Shown in pieces: positions 48,832 through 58,010 of a DNA stretch of 64,000 nt. The notes under the pieces are model-generated. The model made no database searches. It had not been told where the DNA came from and saw only the letters and a program-made list of their open reading frames with translations. Numbering within the stretch: position 1 is the stretch's first letter; each line of letters opens with the position of its first letter. Where the stretch lies: assembly GCA_045638145.1 (NCBI GenBank), contig JAZUAU010000027.1:160492-224491 (forward strand), read 5' to 3'. The position numbers and the translations under genes are program-made. The stretch is from SFWF01 sp045638145 (GTDB taxonomy: Bacteria > Bacillota > Clostridia > Oscillospirales > Acutalibacteraceae).

Positions 48832-50721
48832 CTAAAGCCTTGAAAGTCGGCTGAATTTAAGACCGACCTTTTTGAAATCTGCACCGCCGAAAAAGGAGAA
48901 TTCTGCCATAATCGGCGTTCCCACTGCCGATAATGAGGCGCTTTTTGTCTCGGCACTAAAGGGTATTGAGGCAAGCTGCTTGCCTTGTGAAGAAATGTAC
49001 AGATTAAAGCCACGGTTTTCTCCCAAAATCGATATTTCATAAAGGCGGCAGGGACGTGGTTCGTCATATAGAGAGGCGTGAAATGAGCATTCAATGGGGA
49101 TTTCTTCACCAAAAATATTATCTTCTTCTCCCGAGAGGGTGTAGGCGAGAATTCTGCCGTTTCGGTCTTCGGAATAGAACACCGTGTCACCCGAAAAGTT
49201 GATTGCTGAAAGTATTTCTTCAGGCATTTCCCAAAGCAGGGGTTTATCTGAAGCAGGATTTTCAGTGTCAATATAATAAAGGCTTTGGTCTTTAATCAAA
49301 AGATACTTTTTTCCAAAGATGACTCCGCGTCGTGGCAAAAATCCGTCTAAAGACCCTCGGCTTTTAAGCCTTGCCGAAGAGTCTGCAGAAAAAATCTCAC
49401 CGTCGGCGGTGCAAAAGAATATTTCGCCCTCGGTTTCTGCCACAGTGTCGCTAATAATTTTGCGGTAAAGCTCGGATTTTCGCTCTGTAATGAGGAGAAT
49501 GGGTGCTTCAAATTCGGTCGAAACGGGCGGTTTTATGTTTGCCTTTAGGCAAGAAAGAGAATCCCTCTCAAAAGCAACCAGCCTGCCGCCTATTGAACTA
49601 AGCGCAGTAATGTGACCCGACAAAGAAAGGCGGTTTTTCTCGGGAAAATAAAGGGGATTTTCGGGGGAATTCCAAATAATATCCTGAGGGTACAGCTCAC
49701 TTCCCGCAAAAACATTAACACTGCCCGAAAGAGAGGAAGCGTCGGCAAAAATACGGCGGCAGAAAGAGAGAGAATAGAGCTTGCGCATAGCCTCGCCTCG
49801 GTCAACAGACAGGGTAAAGCAAAGATTGTTTTCAATACCGTAAAAGGGAAGCGGCGTGCATAGAGCTTCCTCACTGTCGGTGATAAGTCTACCGCTTTTT
49901 CGGTCGCAGCGAATACGTATATTCTCCCCATACACCGACACAAATTCCGACTCGGTTTGTCCGTCTTTAATCACCCAGTTAGCAACACTTCCCGTGTCGA
50001 GGGTAAGGCGGCAGGTAATTTCTCCGACAAGGGGAATTTTTGGCGCTTTAAAAAAGCCCGAATGTCCGTCGGTCGTGTAGCCGGCGTGGTATTTTTCCGT
50101 AAGCAGATTAAGGCTTTCGGGCTCTGCCACAGCAGAAAGCTTGAGCCCATCCTCGCTTATTGCCTTTGTTGCCGAATAGCCTCTGCCGTTTTTGAGCAGG
50201 GTTGGAATATAAAATTCCGAGCCTGATAGAAACTCCCAGTATTTTCGGTCGCTTGACAGCTCACAGAGCCGGAAGGATTCCTCTTCGCCACCTACAAGAC
50301 GTGCCATAAAGTAGATTCCCGAGCCACCGGTAGGTCTGCCCTCAAATAATATGAAGGAGGCGGGGAGAGGGAATGAATCGTATGTAGTGCGGGTAAAGGT
50401 TATCGTCCCCAAAGAGGATATGCTATCTGAATAAAGGGCAGAAAAGTGGTAATAAACGTTACTCGTTCCGTCGCTCTCAACTGTTACGGCAATACGGCAG
50501 CTTTCCCCGTCAATATTTAGCGCAATGTCGGTAAGAAAAAATTCGGGATAGCCGGTTGTATAGCTGTTTGGTTCGAAAATAACAGGGCTATCGAGCAGTT
50601 TTACACCGGGGCGTGAGGATATTCCATTTTCGGTTAGCACAATATTCTTGCCCTCTGTGAAGTGGTCCTTGAGAAGGTGTTCATTAAACGTGTGTGAGGA
50701 GGAGATTTTCTTAAACCTCAT
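48832..50721 (-). CDS. Large phage structural protein, possibly tail hub/DNA-stabilising type
   Basis: About 629 residues from ATG 50721 (GGAGGTGGAGAG upstream), overlapping the previous gene by 11 bases. It is beta-rich, with no signal or membrane helices. The start region VLTENGISSRPGVKLLD resembles the RPG-type opening of P22 gp10/T7 gp12-like tail tube or stabilisation proteins, which would fit a short-tailed particle. The similarity is weak and from memory. Position after portal and connector and before the lysis genes supports a tail role. Confidence 0.5.
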   Translation of the reverse strand: MRFKKISSSHTFNEHLLKDHFTEGKNIVLTENGISSRPGVKLLDSPVIFEPNSYTTGYPEFFLTDIALNIDGESCRIAVTVESDGTSNVYYHFSALYSDSISSLGTITFTRTTYDSFPLPASFILFEGRPTGGSGIYFMARLVGGEEESFRLCELSSDRKYWEFLSGSEFYIPTLLKNGRGYSATKAISEDGLKLSAVAEPESLNLLTEKYHAGYTTDGHSGFFKAPKIPLVGEITCRLTLDTGSVANWVIKDGQTESEFVSVYGENIRIRCDRKSGRLITDSEEALCTPLPFYGIENNLCFTLSVDRGEAMRKLYSLSFCRRIFADASSLSGSVNVFAGSELYPQDIIWNSPENPLYFPEKNRLSLSGHITALSSIGGRLVAFERDSLSCLKANIKPPVSTEFEAPILLITERKSELYRKIISDTVAETEGEIFFCTADGEIFSADSSARLKSRGSLDGFLPRRGVIFGKKYLLIKDQSLYYIDTENPASDKPLLWEMPEEILSAINFSGDTVFYSEDRNGRILAYTLSGEEDNIFGEEIPIECSFHASLYDEPRPCRLYEISILGENRGFNLYISSQGKQLASIPFSAETKSASLSAVGTPIMAEFSFFGGADFKKVGLKFSRLSRL

Positions 50722-51049
50722 TCTCTCCACCTCCAAAAAGTACGGGCTTCACCCTTGATATTCTGGCAAGCAGCTTCTGGCGGGAGCTATTATAAACCTC
50801 CGAGAGCTTTGAAGTGCCCGTATCGTCACCCCAAAGGATGGCGAGCATCATAGCAATCCCTGACGTGAGCACGGTAAAAAATCCGCTATGGGGATAAGAT
50901 ATTTCATCGCAAAGAGAGGATATATTCTCCTTTCCAAGGTCGGTGAGTATGGTATTTATAATCGATACCCCTGTTTTTTTAATAAGCTCGTCGGGTGTAG
51001 TGCCGCCAGCAAGTAGTACCGCTTGCTCCAATATGTTATAAGCCTTCAT
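50711..51049 (-). CDS. Small phage head-connector-like protein
   Basis: 112 residues from ATG 51049 (AAAGGAGTG upstream). It is mostly helical (AYNILEQAVLLAGG, ELIKKTGVSIINTILTDLG) with an Asn/Ser-rich C-terminal half. Position directly after the portal gene and length fit a head-completion/adaptor protein of the gp4/gp6 kind. No motif proves it. Confidence 0.5.
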   Translation of the reverse strand: MKAYNILEQAVLLAGGTTPDELIKKTGVSIINTILTDLGKENISSLCDEISYPHSGFFTVLTSGIAMMLAILWGDDTGTSKLSEVYNSSRQKLLARISRVKPVLFGGGENEV

Positions 51050-51054
51050 TTTTA

Positions 51055-52644
51055 TCACTCCTTTAACCGTTTTGCAAGGTCTTCTCGGTCGGGCAGAACG
51101 CCGCTGGGAAGCCGCTCAATATACTGCGAAGCCGAAATGGCACCCTTTTCAAAGAGAGAGGACAGAAGATTCATAGAATCTGCCTCACTGCGGCTGATAG
51201 ATTCTCGGGTAACTGCCGAAACCGTGAGAATAAGGTCTCGGTATTTTGCTGAATCAAAGGGGAAATACCATTGTCCGTTTTCATCGGAAATCTTTAGGCT
51301 TCTTTTTCCATACATAGTCACGAAAAACTCTGCCCAGATAAGAGCGATATCTTCAAGAAAACGAAAATAGCGGTTTTTAAGCAGGGAGAGAGGCTGACTT
51401 GAAGCCTCGCGAAGCTCGATAATTGCCGATGTGTTACGGGCTTCGGTGTCTCCGAGTGCCGCATTTGTAGCACCGCTCTGCGAGAGGGTGTTTTCAATGA
51501 GCGAAACTACCGATTCGTTATACCCTTGGGAAAAATCGGGCGGATTTATAAAACGGACAGCCGAGTCGATTTCCTCTGCCGTACCCCACACACGTATTAT
51601 CTGACCGGGGTCGTTGGTTATATCCTCGGGCACGAGTTCGCCGTTTACCACCATAAGGGGCATACCGGTTGTCATAGCCGACCAGACGCTTGCTGTAATC
51701 ATTCGGTTTATTGCAATCTGATTCGGTATTAGATATGTGACCTCGCTATCACCGTAGATATTGTTATCGCGAGTCTCCCAAACAAATTGGGAAATGGGAT
51801 AGACCCTGACTCCTATATCCCATTCCTCGCGGACGGTGAAGGACTCACAAACCTTAGTTGCAAAAACATGAATACTGCCGTCGGGTAGACGCTTTTTCCA
51901 AAGCTTTGTGAGTAAAATTTGCTTTTCGTGGAGCTTTTCATCCGAAACCTCTGGGATATCTACCCCGTGGCAGCTTGCCTCAAGAACAATTTCGCGCATA
52001 GGCTTTCTTTCGGCAAGAATTATATAGGGCTGGCTCTGAAGACAGGTACAAGCAGGGTCACCGAAATATATGTTTTCCACCCTTATAACCTCGACGGCAA
52101 TGTCGCCCATAATCGGCTTTCCGCCAAGCTTATCTGCATATAATCCCGTGCGAATGGTGGGGTCGAAATAGGTATAGATATAGCCGCTGCCCGAAACAAA
52201 TGCGTTTCGGAGTGCAGAGTCAAGAAGCTCGTGAAGTCTGACCCTTTTTGCAACAGTATCTCGATAGGAATTAAGGGCGGATACAACAAGGGCAGCTTCA
52301 CTCGCGCTCTCAAGCGGCGTAAAAAGAGAGGATGAACGGGTTGATAGTACCCTGCGTTCCTCCTTTACCTTTTCACGGTCTGCCGAGGTTAGCGGAACAC
52401 CCTCTGCAGAAAATCTTATCGAAACCTTGGACGATACGAGCTGAGACATTTTGAAATCTCCGATTCGTTTTATCACGTTGTGACGAACGAGGGGACGGTC
52501 GGTAGCGGACGAAATTCCATGCCACTGGTCGCCCGCAAAAAAGCGTTCATTAATTGCCGTCTGTTCATAAAGTCCTCGGCTGCCGAGCGAAGCCTTGAAA
52601 TTTCGAGCCCTACGATACTCTTCAAAAATTTCTTTGCAGTTCAT
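51055..52644 (-). CDS. Phage portal protein
   Basis: 529 residues. N-terminal FFAGDQWHGISSATDRPLVRHNVIKRIGDFKMSQL (in blocks: INERFFAGDQWHG, RPLVRHNVIKRIGDFK) and the mid-part VEVIRVENIYFGDP and GDSEVTYLIPNQIAINRM are typical portal sequences of P22-like or SPP1-like dodecamers. The C-terminal helical crown is present. Unusually, the gene follows the capsid gene rather than the terminase gene. Confidence 0.82.
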   Translation of the reverse strand: MNCKEIFEEYRRARNFKASLGSRGLYEQTAINERFFAGDQWHGISSATDRPLVRHNVIKRIGDFKMSQLVSSKVSIRFSAEGVPLTSADREKVKEERRVLSTRSSSLFTPLESASEAALVVSALNSYRDTVAKRVRLHELLDSALRNAFVSGSGYIYTYFDPTIRTGLYADKLGGKPIMGDIAVEVIRVENIYFGDPACTCLQSQPYIILAERKPMREIVLEASCHGVDIPEVSDEKLHEKQILLTKLWKKRLPDGSIHVFATKVCESFTVREEWDIGVRVYPISQFVWETRDNNIYGDSEVTYLIPNQIAINRMITASVWSAMTTGMPLMVVNGELVPEDITNDPGQIIRVWGTAEEIDSAVRFINPPDFSQGYNESVVSLIENTLSQSGATNAALGDTEARNTSAIIELREASSQPLSLLKNRYFRFLEDIALIWAEFFVTMYGKRSLKISDENGQWYFPFDSAKYRDLILTVSAVTRESISRSEADSMNLLSSLFEKGAISASQYIERLPSGVLPDREDLAKRLKE

Positions 52645-52702
52645 ACAAATTTTCCTTTCTATAAAAAATCAGGGCGGAGTTTCCTCCGCCCTTTTGGAGG
52701 AT

Positions 52703-53884
52703 TTATGCTACGGTTACGGTAGCCACCTCGCTGCGCTGGGTGTTTACTCCATCTGCGGTAATCTTGCAGAAGAAGTAGTGTTCACCTTCGGTCAGCTCTT
52801 TCGGAATGGTGAGAGTATTCTTGGTCTCGCCGATAAGTCTTGCAGCATTAGTGCCGTCAGCAAGTTCTGCCTTGTACCACTGATAGGTAACAGAAGAATC
52901 ACCGTCAGAGGAAGCGGCAACAGAAAGCTCGCCCGAAATTGCACCCTCATTAACTGTTACATCGGCCGGCTGCTCGGTAATTGAAAGGGGAGCCGAGATG
53001 AAGGCCCATACAGCATCTGCAGAGGATGCCTTTACAAATACATCGTAGTAGATACGGTAATCGAACTTGTAGGCATCTGCCGAGGTGTTCTGTTCGGGTG
53101 TGAAGATTCTCATTTTCTCGGTCTTCTTAACGAGATGAGCTGCAGTTTTGGGGAGAACAAGCATATGAACACTCGAAGCTCCGTCGGCAGGTGCAAAGCC
53201 ACCTGCCGCACCGCCGTTAAAGTTAAATGCGGTCTTCATTCTCTCGTTTACAACGGGGATGATTGCGATACCGTTAATGGACTTAACCTTAAGATTCATT
53301 TCGCCCTGCTTAAAGTCAGAAACGGTGATAACGCGACTGATTTCGTCAGAGGACATAAGGCGTGAATAGGCGGCAGAGTCCATAAAGCAGACAAGCTCCT
53401 CGTCATAGCCAACAACCGACTGAACCTCGTTTACAAGGCGGCAGAAGGTGTCGTAGGGTGCGGCAAGGTCACCGTCGATAAGGTTGCCTTTGTCGATAGC
53501 ACAGCGTGAAATTTTTGCAATGGCATAAGCATCACATTCGGGAACAACCTTTGTGCGGACATACTCACCGAGAATCTTACCGGCAAGGTTGGCGATTCCT
53601 GTTTCGTCCATATCCTCGCGGTCGATAGTGAGTGAGCGTGCACGGTCCATGGTCATGGTGTAGGGTGTGCCGCTAACGTTTACGGCACCGTCGGTAAAGC
53701 CCTTGGTGCGGTCATAGTCGGAAAGTCCGTCAAAAGCCACCTCGGGGATGATAACGGTCTTTGCACCTACAAAATTTGTGCGGAGTGCATTGTCTGCAAG
53801 GAATGCGGTTGCGCTCTTTGCTTCGAATACACGGTCAAGCTCGCCGGAATACTTTTCAGCGGCAGAAATAGAATTGATAGACAT
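52703..53884 (-). CDS. Phage major capsid protein with C-terminal Ig-like domain
   Basis: 393 residues. Residues 1 to about 300 have the HK97-type pattern (FVGAKTVIIPEVAFDGLSDY, RSLTIDREDMDETGIANLAGKI, EYVRTKVVPECDAYAIAKI). From about residue 305 an Ig-like domain follows (SITEQPADVTVNEG, VTYQWYKAEL, KELTEGEHYFFCKITADG), a surface decoration used by some phages to bind mucus or bacterial polysaccharides. No separate protease gene is present. The codon pattern is richer in preferred codons than in its neighbours, as expected for an abundant protein. Confidence 0.85.
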   Translation of the reverse strand: MSINSISAAEKYSGELDRVFEAKSATAFLADNALRTNFVGAKTVIIPEVAFDGLSDYDRTKGFTDGAVNVSGTPYTMTMDRARSLTIDREDMDETGIANLAGKILGEYVRTKVVPECDAYAIAKISRCAIDKGNLIDGDLAAPYDTFCRLVNEVQSVVGYDEELVCFMDSAAYSRLMSSDEISRVITVSDFKQGEMNLKVKSINGIAIIPVVNERMKTAFNFNGGAAGGFAPADGASSVHMLVLPKTAAHLVKKTEKMRIFTPEQNTSADAYKFDYRIYYDVFVKASSADAVWAFISAPLSITEQPADVTVNEGAISGELSVAASSDGDSSVTYQWYKAELADGTNAARLIGETKNTLTIPKELTEGEHYFFCKITADGVNTQRSEVATVTVA

Positions 53885-53925
53885 AAAATTTCTCCTTTTA
53901 ATTAAATGGTTTTATATAAAAATCT

Positions 53926-54423
53926 TTATTTTCCCCAAACACCGCGAAGAAATTCCTCGGTGGCGGGGTCGCTTCTGTCGGATTTCGACAGTGAGCCTGT
54001 AGATGCCGAGGTTACGAAGCTTTGATTTCGCGCTTCTGCCTCGGCGGCCTTCGTTTGACGGTGCAGATAGAGGAGATACTCTAAAAGCAGTCCGGAATTA
54101 TTGTTTTTTGCGGCTGTCTTTACCTCCTCGGGGAGCATCTCGGGAGAGGAAAGCTCGGGGAATTCACTCTTTAGTGCATCGGAATCGTCCTGAGCAGTGT
54201 TAATAGATTTTAGCCTCTCGTATTCCTCTACAATTGAGTCGTATTTCATTCCCTTTTGTGCCAGAGTAACCGCACTTTCCTTGTCAAGTCCAATAATCTC
54301 CTTGTTGAACTTTATCTCCAAAAAAGCGGCACTCTCGGAATCGGCGGCAGGTATGGTAGCCGTGTCCTCCGTCGGCAAATTTTCCTCGGTCTCTGGTAGG
54401 GCCGCATTTACCTTTTCTTCCAT
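53926..54423 (-). CDS. Phage scaffold-like protein
   Basis: A 165-residue acidic, Ala/Glu-rich, mostly helical protein (EKVNAALPETEENLPTEDTA, then DKESAVTLAQKGMKYDSIVEEYERL) ending in SDPATEEFLRGVWGK. Position immediately before the capsid gene and composition fit a scaffold. A protease domain is not seen. Confidence 0.65.
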   Translation of the reverse strand: MEEKVNAALPETEENLPTEDTATIPAADSESAAFLEIKFNKEIIGLDKESAVTLAQKGMKYDSIVEEYERLKSINTAQDDSDALKSEFPELSSPEMLPEEVKTAAKNNNSGLLLEYLLYLHRQTKAAEAEARNQSFVTSASTGSLSKSDRSDPATEEFLRGVWGK

Positions 54424-54437
54424 TTATGTTTCCTCCT

Positions 54438-54593
54438 TTAAATTTGTTCGCTGCCGTCATAGCTCCAAAAGCTCTCCATACTCGATACCGAGCCTTTTCG
54501 CTTTTGGGTTTTGGCAGTGTTTTGTGTTGGGCGAATCTTTCGTCCGATTTTTACGCCGATAATAAAGGCCAGAAGAATGAGAAAAACCGTCAA
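54438..54593 (-). CDS. 51-residue phage membrane peptide, TTG start
   Basis: Starts at a TTG overlapping the TerL stop (TTGA) with GAGGAGG upstream. The N-terminal helix TVFLILLAFIIGVKIG is followed by a basic stretch (RKIRPTQNTAKTQKRKG) and ends SFWSYDGSEQI. The overlap, ribosome site and amphiphilic design support translation. No family is recognised. Confidence 0.55.
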   Translation of the reverse strand: MTVFLILLAFIIGVKIGRKIRPTQNTAKTQKRKGSVSSMESFWSYDGSEQI

Positions 54594-55840
54594 ACGCTCC
54601 AACCTCCTCTCGTTTCGTAAAATTTCCTCTGTCGCTCGCGTGTAGCATTTTTGACGTCATAAAAGGCATAGCGCAGAGCATCCATCAGATGGTTGTTTTT
54701 GTCCTCGGGTGTGTTTGGCAGAGTCCGGCTCCAGCAGTACGAAGAAAGCTCTGCAAGGGTATTTTCGCATTTCGGGTGAACGATAATTTTATATTCGCTT
54801 ATGTTCCTAATCCCGTTTATAATGCTGTCGGCACCCTTAACCGAAGGCAAAAGTCGTGTGAGTCCAAGTCTGCGAAGGTCGTCGTTTGTCTTGGGCTCTG
54901 CCGAGTCGGCTCGGATTCGCTCTTTTGCGTAACCCATATTCTTAATGGTATCGGCAATATCGCTGTTTAGCATCTTCTTGCGACAAAACTCATCAAAAAC
55001 ATATATGAGCCGCTCGGTGGTGTTCACCTTTATTGCAATAAAGGCGGTAGGGTCGGTGGTGTAGCCGTAGTCAAGCCCGAAAAATGCCTGCCAATCGCCG
55101 AGAGAGGTATCAACAACCCCCGTTTCCCAGTTTTCAAAGACAAGTCCCTCTGCAATACCCCACTGCCCAAGCCCTGCGACGGCATACCGTCTCGGGTGCT
55201 CGCGTCTGAGCTTTTCAAATACAGCGCGGTCGGTCTCGTCTAGAAATTCGTTATCGAGATAACAGGTAGAGAAAACCGCTGTGTCGGGTGAGGGCGAGTC
55301 GAAGAAGCGGCTTTTCAGCCAATGCTTTTCGCTCCAGGGGTTAAAGGTCAGGGTTGTCTGCTTGAAAAGGTGGGGCGGGATTTTACCTCTCGGCACCGAA
55401 AGGTCGAGCTTTTCAAAATCGGAAAGGGAGTCTATTTCAAAGGCTTCCTCAATCCATACAAAGTTGAGATACCCCTTTTCCACCGTCGTAGAAGCAAGCT
55501 TTAATACGTCGTCAAATCCGCGGAATATAATCTTCTGTCCGGTGGGAATATAGGTCATCTCAAGAGGGGAAACGGTGTTTTTAAAAAGGTGGGAAACCGA
55601 AAGTCTCTCCTGTGCCCACTTAAGCTGGGCAAAGGTCGAGTCACGGTGGGTGTTCATCACGGCACGAACGACGAGAATATTCGATTCGGGGTATTTAATT
55701 AGGCGATAAATCATATTGAGGGCAGTTGTTGCGCTTTTCTTTGAGCCCTTTCCTCCCTTTAATACCCTATAGCGCGTCTTACAGCACCAAAACTCATCGT
55801 AGCCGCCACCAACCGTTTTTTTAAGGCTTACCGATGTCAT
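54590..55840 (-). CDS. Phage terminase large subunit (PBSX/SPP1 type)
   Basis: ATPase/nuclease that packages DNA, about 416 residues from ATG 55840 (the frame to 55885 overlaps TerS further). The N-terminal ATPase has LKGGKGSKKSATTALNMI (Walker A) and GYLNFVWIEEAFEI (Walker B). The nuclease domain has FFGLDYGYTTDPTAF and RADSAEPKTNDDLRRLG, ending with NNHLMDALRYAF. It closely follows a TerS-like gene and a set of 10-bp iterons. Confidence 0.92.
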   Translation of the reverse strand: MTSVSLKKTVGGGYDEFWCCKTRYRVLKGGKGSKKSATTALNMIYRLIKYPESNILVVRAVMNTHRDSTFAQLKWAQERLSVSHLFKNTVSPLEMTYIPTGQKIIFRGFDDVLKLASTTVEKGYLNFVWIEEAFEIDSLSDFEKLDLSVPRGKIPPHLFKQTTLTFNPWSEKHWLKSRFFDSPSPDTAVFSTCYLDNEFLDETDRAVFEKLRREHPRRYAVAGLGQWGIAEGLVFENWETGVVDTSLGDWQAFFGLDYGYTTDPTAFIAIKVNTTERLIYVFDEFCRKKMLNSDIADTIKNMGYAKERIRADSAEPKTNDDLRRLGLTRLLPSVKGADSIINGIRNISEYKIIVHPKCENTLAELSSYCWSRTLPNTPEDKNNHLMDALRYAFYDVKNATRERQRKFYETRGGWSV

Positions 55841-56075
55841 CGACAAGGGTAACACCTCCGGCGGCAGTCCCGACACCAATGACACTCAGCAGCTCCTTTA
55901 TTGCCGCCAGCTCTCCGCCCGACGCCTTTTTATAAAGCGCGGCGGCAATAACCGTCATACGGGTGGGACGCCTTACCTTTATGCCCATTTCCAAAAGCCT
56001 GTCCTCCTCTTCTTTTGAGGCCGACTCGCGAAGAAGTCTTGCAACCTCGTCGCCAAGTTTTATTTGTTTTTTCAT
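55821..56075 (-). CDS. Terminase small subunit-like protein
   Basis: 84 residues from ATG 56075 with AGGAGGTGACCG upstream; the longer frame to 56168 reads through the iterons and is rejected. The sequence KKQIKLGDEVARLLRESASK, RPTRMTVIAAALYKKAS and GELAAIKELLSVIG resembles the helical core of small terminase subunits, but the protein is shorter than most TerS. It overlaps the TerL start by 20 bases. DNA recognition of the adjacent iterons is an inference. Confidence 0.55.
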   Translation of the reverse strand: MKKQIKLGDEVARLLRESASKEEEDRLLEMGIKVRRPTRMTVIAAALYKKASGGELAAIKELLSVIGVGTAAGGVTLVDDIGKP

Positions 56076-56105
56076 AGCTCGGTCACCTCCTACGCTTTTT
56101 AAACT

Positions 56106-56145
56106 ATGTGGACATAGGTGGACATTCAAGGACATGGGTGGACAT
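56106..56145 (-). repeat. Four 10-bp iterons before terS (candidate packaging site)
   Basis: On the minus strand four units follow head to tail with an exact 10-base period: ATGTCCACCC, ATGTCCTTGA, ATGTCCACCT, ATGTCCACAT. They lie 30 bases upstream of the TerS-like start in the only sizeable gap of the late block. Confidence 0.8.
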
Positions 56146-56204
56146 CTTTTTAGTAAAATCCAATCCATTTTTCCGTTATTTTGCTAATATGCTATTTATA
56201 AGCA

Positions 56205-58010
56205 CTATTCAACGCGCTTCCAACAATAAACCGTTAGATATGGCGGCATATTGTTATGAGCCTGCCCGCCACCCGTGTTTGAGATTGAGTAATTGTTGGG
56301 ATAGTTGGAGGCAAGATTTGAACCGGAATCTCCATAATATCCTTTTTGTACAGTTTGACCGTCGCTATTTATACCGCCGGTTCCTCCGATGAGTTTTGAT
56401 AATGTATGGTCGTGCGACGGCATATGTTCGACCTGTAGTGTTACCGTAGCGGCGCCGCCGGTAGTTCCTGCGGTATAGGTATCTCCGGCGCAAAGCAAAA
56501 ATCTGTCCTTTATGCTTTCCCATTTTCCGCCGAAAAGTGTCTCGGGCGAAATTCCGTCTGTGCTCATATACAATGAGCCTACAGGATGCAATAGATCGAG
56601 AAGATTTTTACCGTCGATCTGCAGGGTTCCGTTATCGGCTACCGGAATACAGTTTATACCGACCATATTGTTTCTGATTGAAAGCTCCGGTCTGGACGAC
56701 GGAAGGAAAGCCGTGTAGCTATTTATATCCAAACAGTCCTCAATTGTCAGCTCAATGTCATAGCTTTTGCCAATCTCGAAATCCCCGATTGACGCATTGA
56801 AAGAATAGGTTGAATTAGAGCTGTCATATTTAACAATATCTAAATGAGGGGAGAAAGCCGAGCTTCCGCTTTCCTTTGTTCTTAATGTAATTGCAAATGC
56901 TGTGTTATCGGCAATTATATTTGCAACTTCAGCGGTAAAGGATAAAAAGGTGTTTTCATAAACGTCGTTTTCGCGGTTTAGTTGAATATTTTTGATAACA
57001 GGTGGAGAATAATCATAAAAAGTTCCGAAATCGACTCTGACCCTTTCTTGCTCTAAGGTTTCAAAGCCGCGGCTGTCCTTTACCCAGCAGACCATAGCTT
57101 CGGCCTGCGGAAAGTCGTAAATCGAGAACTGGGCAGTCTCACTTTCATATATCTTATTTCCGATCTGAATGCAGTATTTGTTAATCGATGAAAAGTTTTT
57201 CGCCTCGCAAGGTGCAAAGGTTACGAGCAGAGTTGAGCGGCCGACTATGATATCAACGCTGTTCTGTAGGAGCGCGCAAATGGCTGGATTAGTCTGAAAA
57301 TAGTTGACTTCTCCGCACACAGGCTCAGAATTTGTTACTGTTGCGGTAAAGTGTGCCTGTTTTTCCTCGCCGATGAGAGTTCCTGAGCTATACGTTCTAA
57401 CTGCTATGCATGAAGAAAAATTGGGATTGCTTGGGCACTCCTCGTAAAGTCTTGAGGTATCTTTCCATATGAAGCTGTCCTTAATATCTGTAGCTATCTC
57501 TTCGTATTCTCCGTCAGCCGTTATAAAATAGATATTGTGAGTAAAGGCTGTGCTTACGGGATTGGTATTTATCACTAGCTCGTCTCCGATGTTAAACTCG
57601 GTGGTTGAAAGAGACGGCTGGCTAGCTCTCGGTATAGTCGGCAGGGCAGTGCTGTAGCTTTGTTCGCTGGTTGAAAAGGCATAGTGATCGATCCATGCCG
57701 AAAGGCTGAGAGTACAGCTTCCGTCGTTGTTGTGGGCGACAGTCACATCCCTTGTAAAAAGCACCGTATAGCTATATTCGGTTATTTTCTGCGAATCATA
57801 GACCGCATCCGAATATTCCGTACCCTGTATTTTGCAGTAGCATCGGCCTGAACCTGAGGTAGTGTAACCCGAGTTATTACGCCATGCCTGAACCTGAACG
57901 TTCATAGTTGTAGAGTTGTTTTCTATACTTTGCGACTTTGTAGTGACAACGATTCTATAATTAACTCTGGGATTGCTCGTTGTCATAGTCTGGCTTATGT
58001 ACTGTGCCAT
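56205..58010 (-). CDS. Phage tail fibre, DUF859-like with collar-type C-terminus
   Basis: 601 residues. The N-terminal 130 residues resemble DUF859 (Sf370-like) tail proteins (VNYRIVVTTKSQSIENNST, VAHNNDGSCTLSLSAWID). Middle beta domains follow. The C-terminal 150 residues are the collar/baseplate-wedge type: HPVGSLYMSTDGISPETLFGG, IKDRFLLCAGDTYTAG, EHMPSHDHT and GGGQAHNNMPPYLTVYCWKR. Such tails bind the host surface. The start ATG shares one base with the stop of the upstream hub gene. Confidence 0.8.
   Translation of the reverse strand: MAQYISQTMTTSNPRVNYRIVVTTKSQSIENNSTTMNVQVQAWRNNSGYTTSGSGRCYCKIQGTEYSDAVYDSQKITEYSYTVLFTRDVTVAHNNDGSCTLSLSAWIDHYAFSTSEQSYSTALPTIPRASQPSLSTTEFNIGDELVINTNPVSTAFTHNIYFITADGEYEEIATDIKDSFIWKDTSRLYEECPSNPNFSSCIAVRTYSSGTLIGEEKQAHFTATVTNSEPVCGEVNYFQTNPAICALLQNSVDIIVGRSTLLVTFAPCEAKNFSSINKYCIQIGNKIYESETAQFSIYDFPQAEAMVCWVKDSRGFETLEQERVRVDFGTFYDYSPPVIKNIQLNRENDVYENTFLSFTAEVANIIADNTAFAITLRTKESGSSAFSPHLDIVKYDSSNSTYSFNASIGDFEIGKSYDIELTIEDCLDINSYTAFLPSSRPELSIRNNMVGINCIPVADNGTLQIDGKNLLDLLHPVGSLYMSTDGISPETLFGGKWESIKDRFLLCAGDTYTAGTTGGAATVTLQVEHMPSHDHTLSKLIGGTGGINSDGQTVQKGYYGDSGSNLASNYPNNYSISNTGGGQAHNNMPPYLTVYCWKRVE

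Noticed and set aside
55821..56168. Longer terS frame starting at 56168
   Set aside because: Its extra N-terminus is read through the 10-bp iterons and has no ribosome site. ATG 56075 has a strong one.
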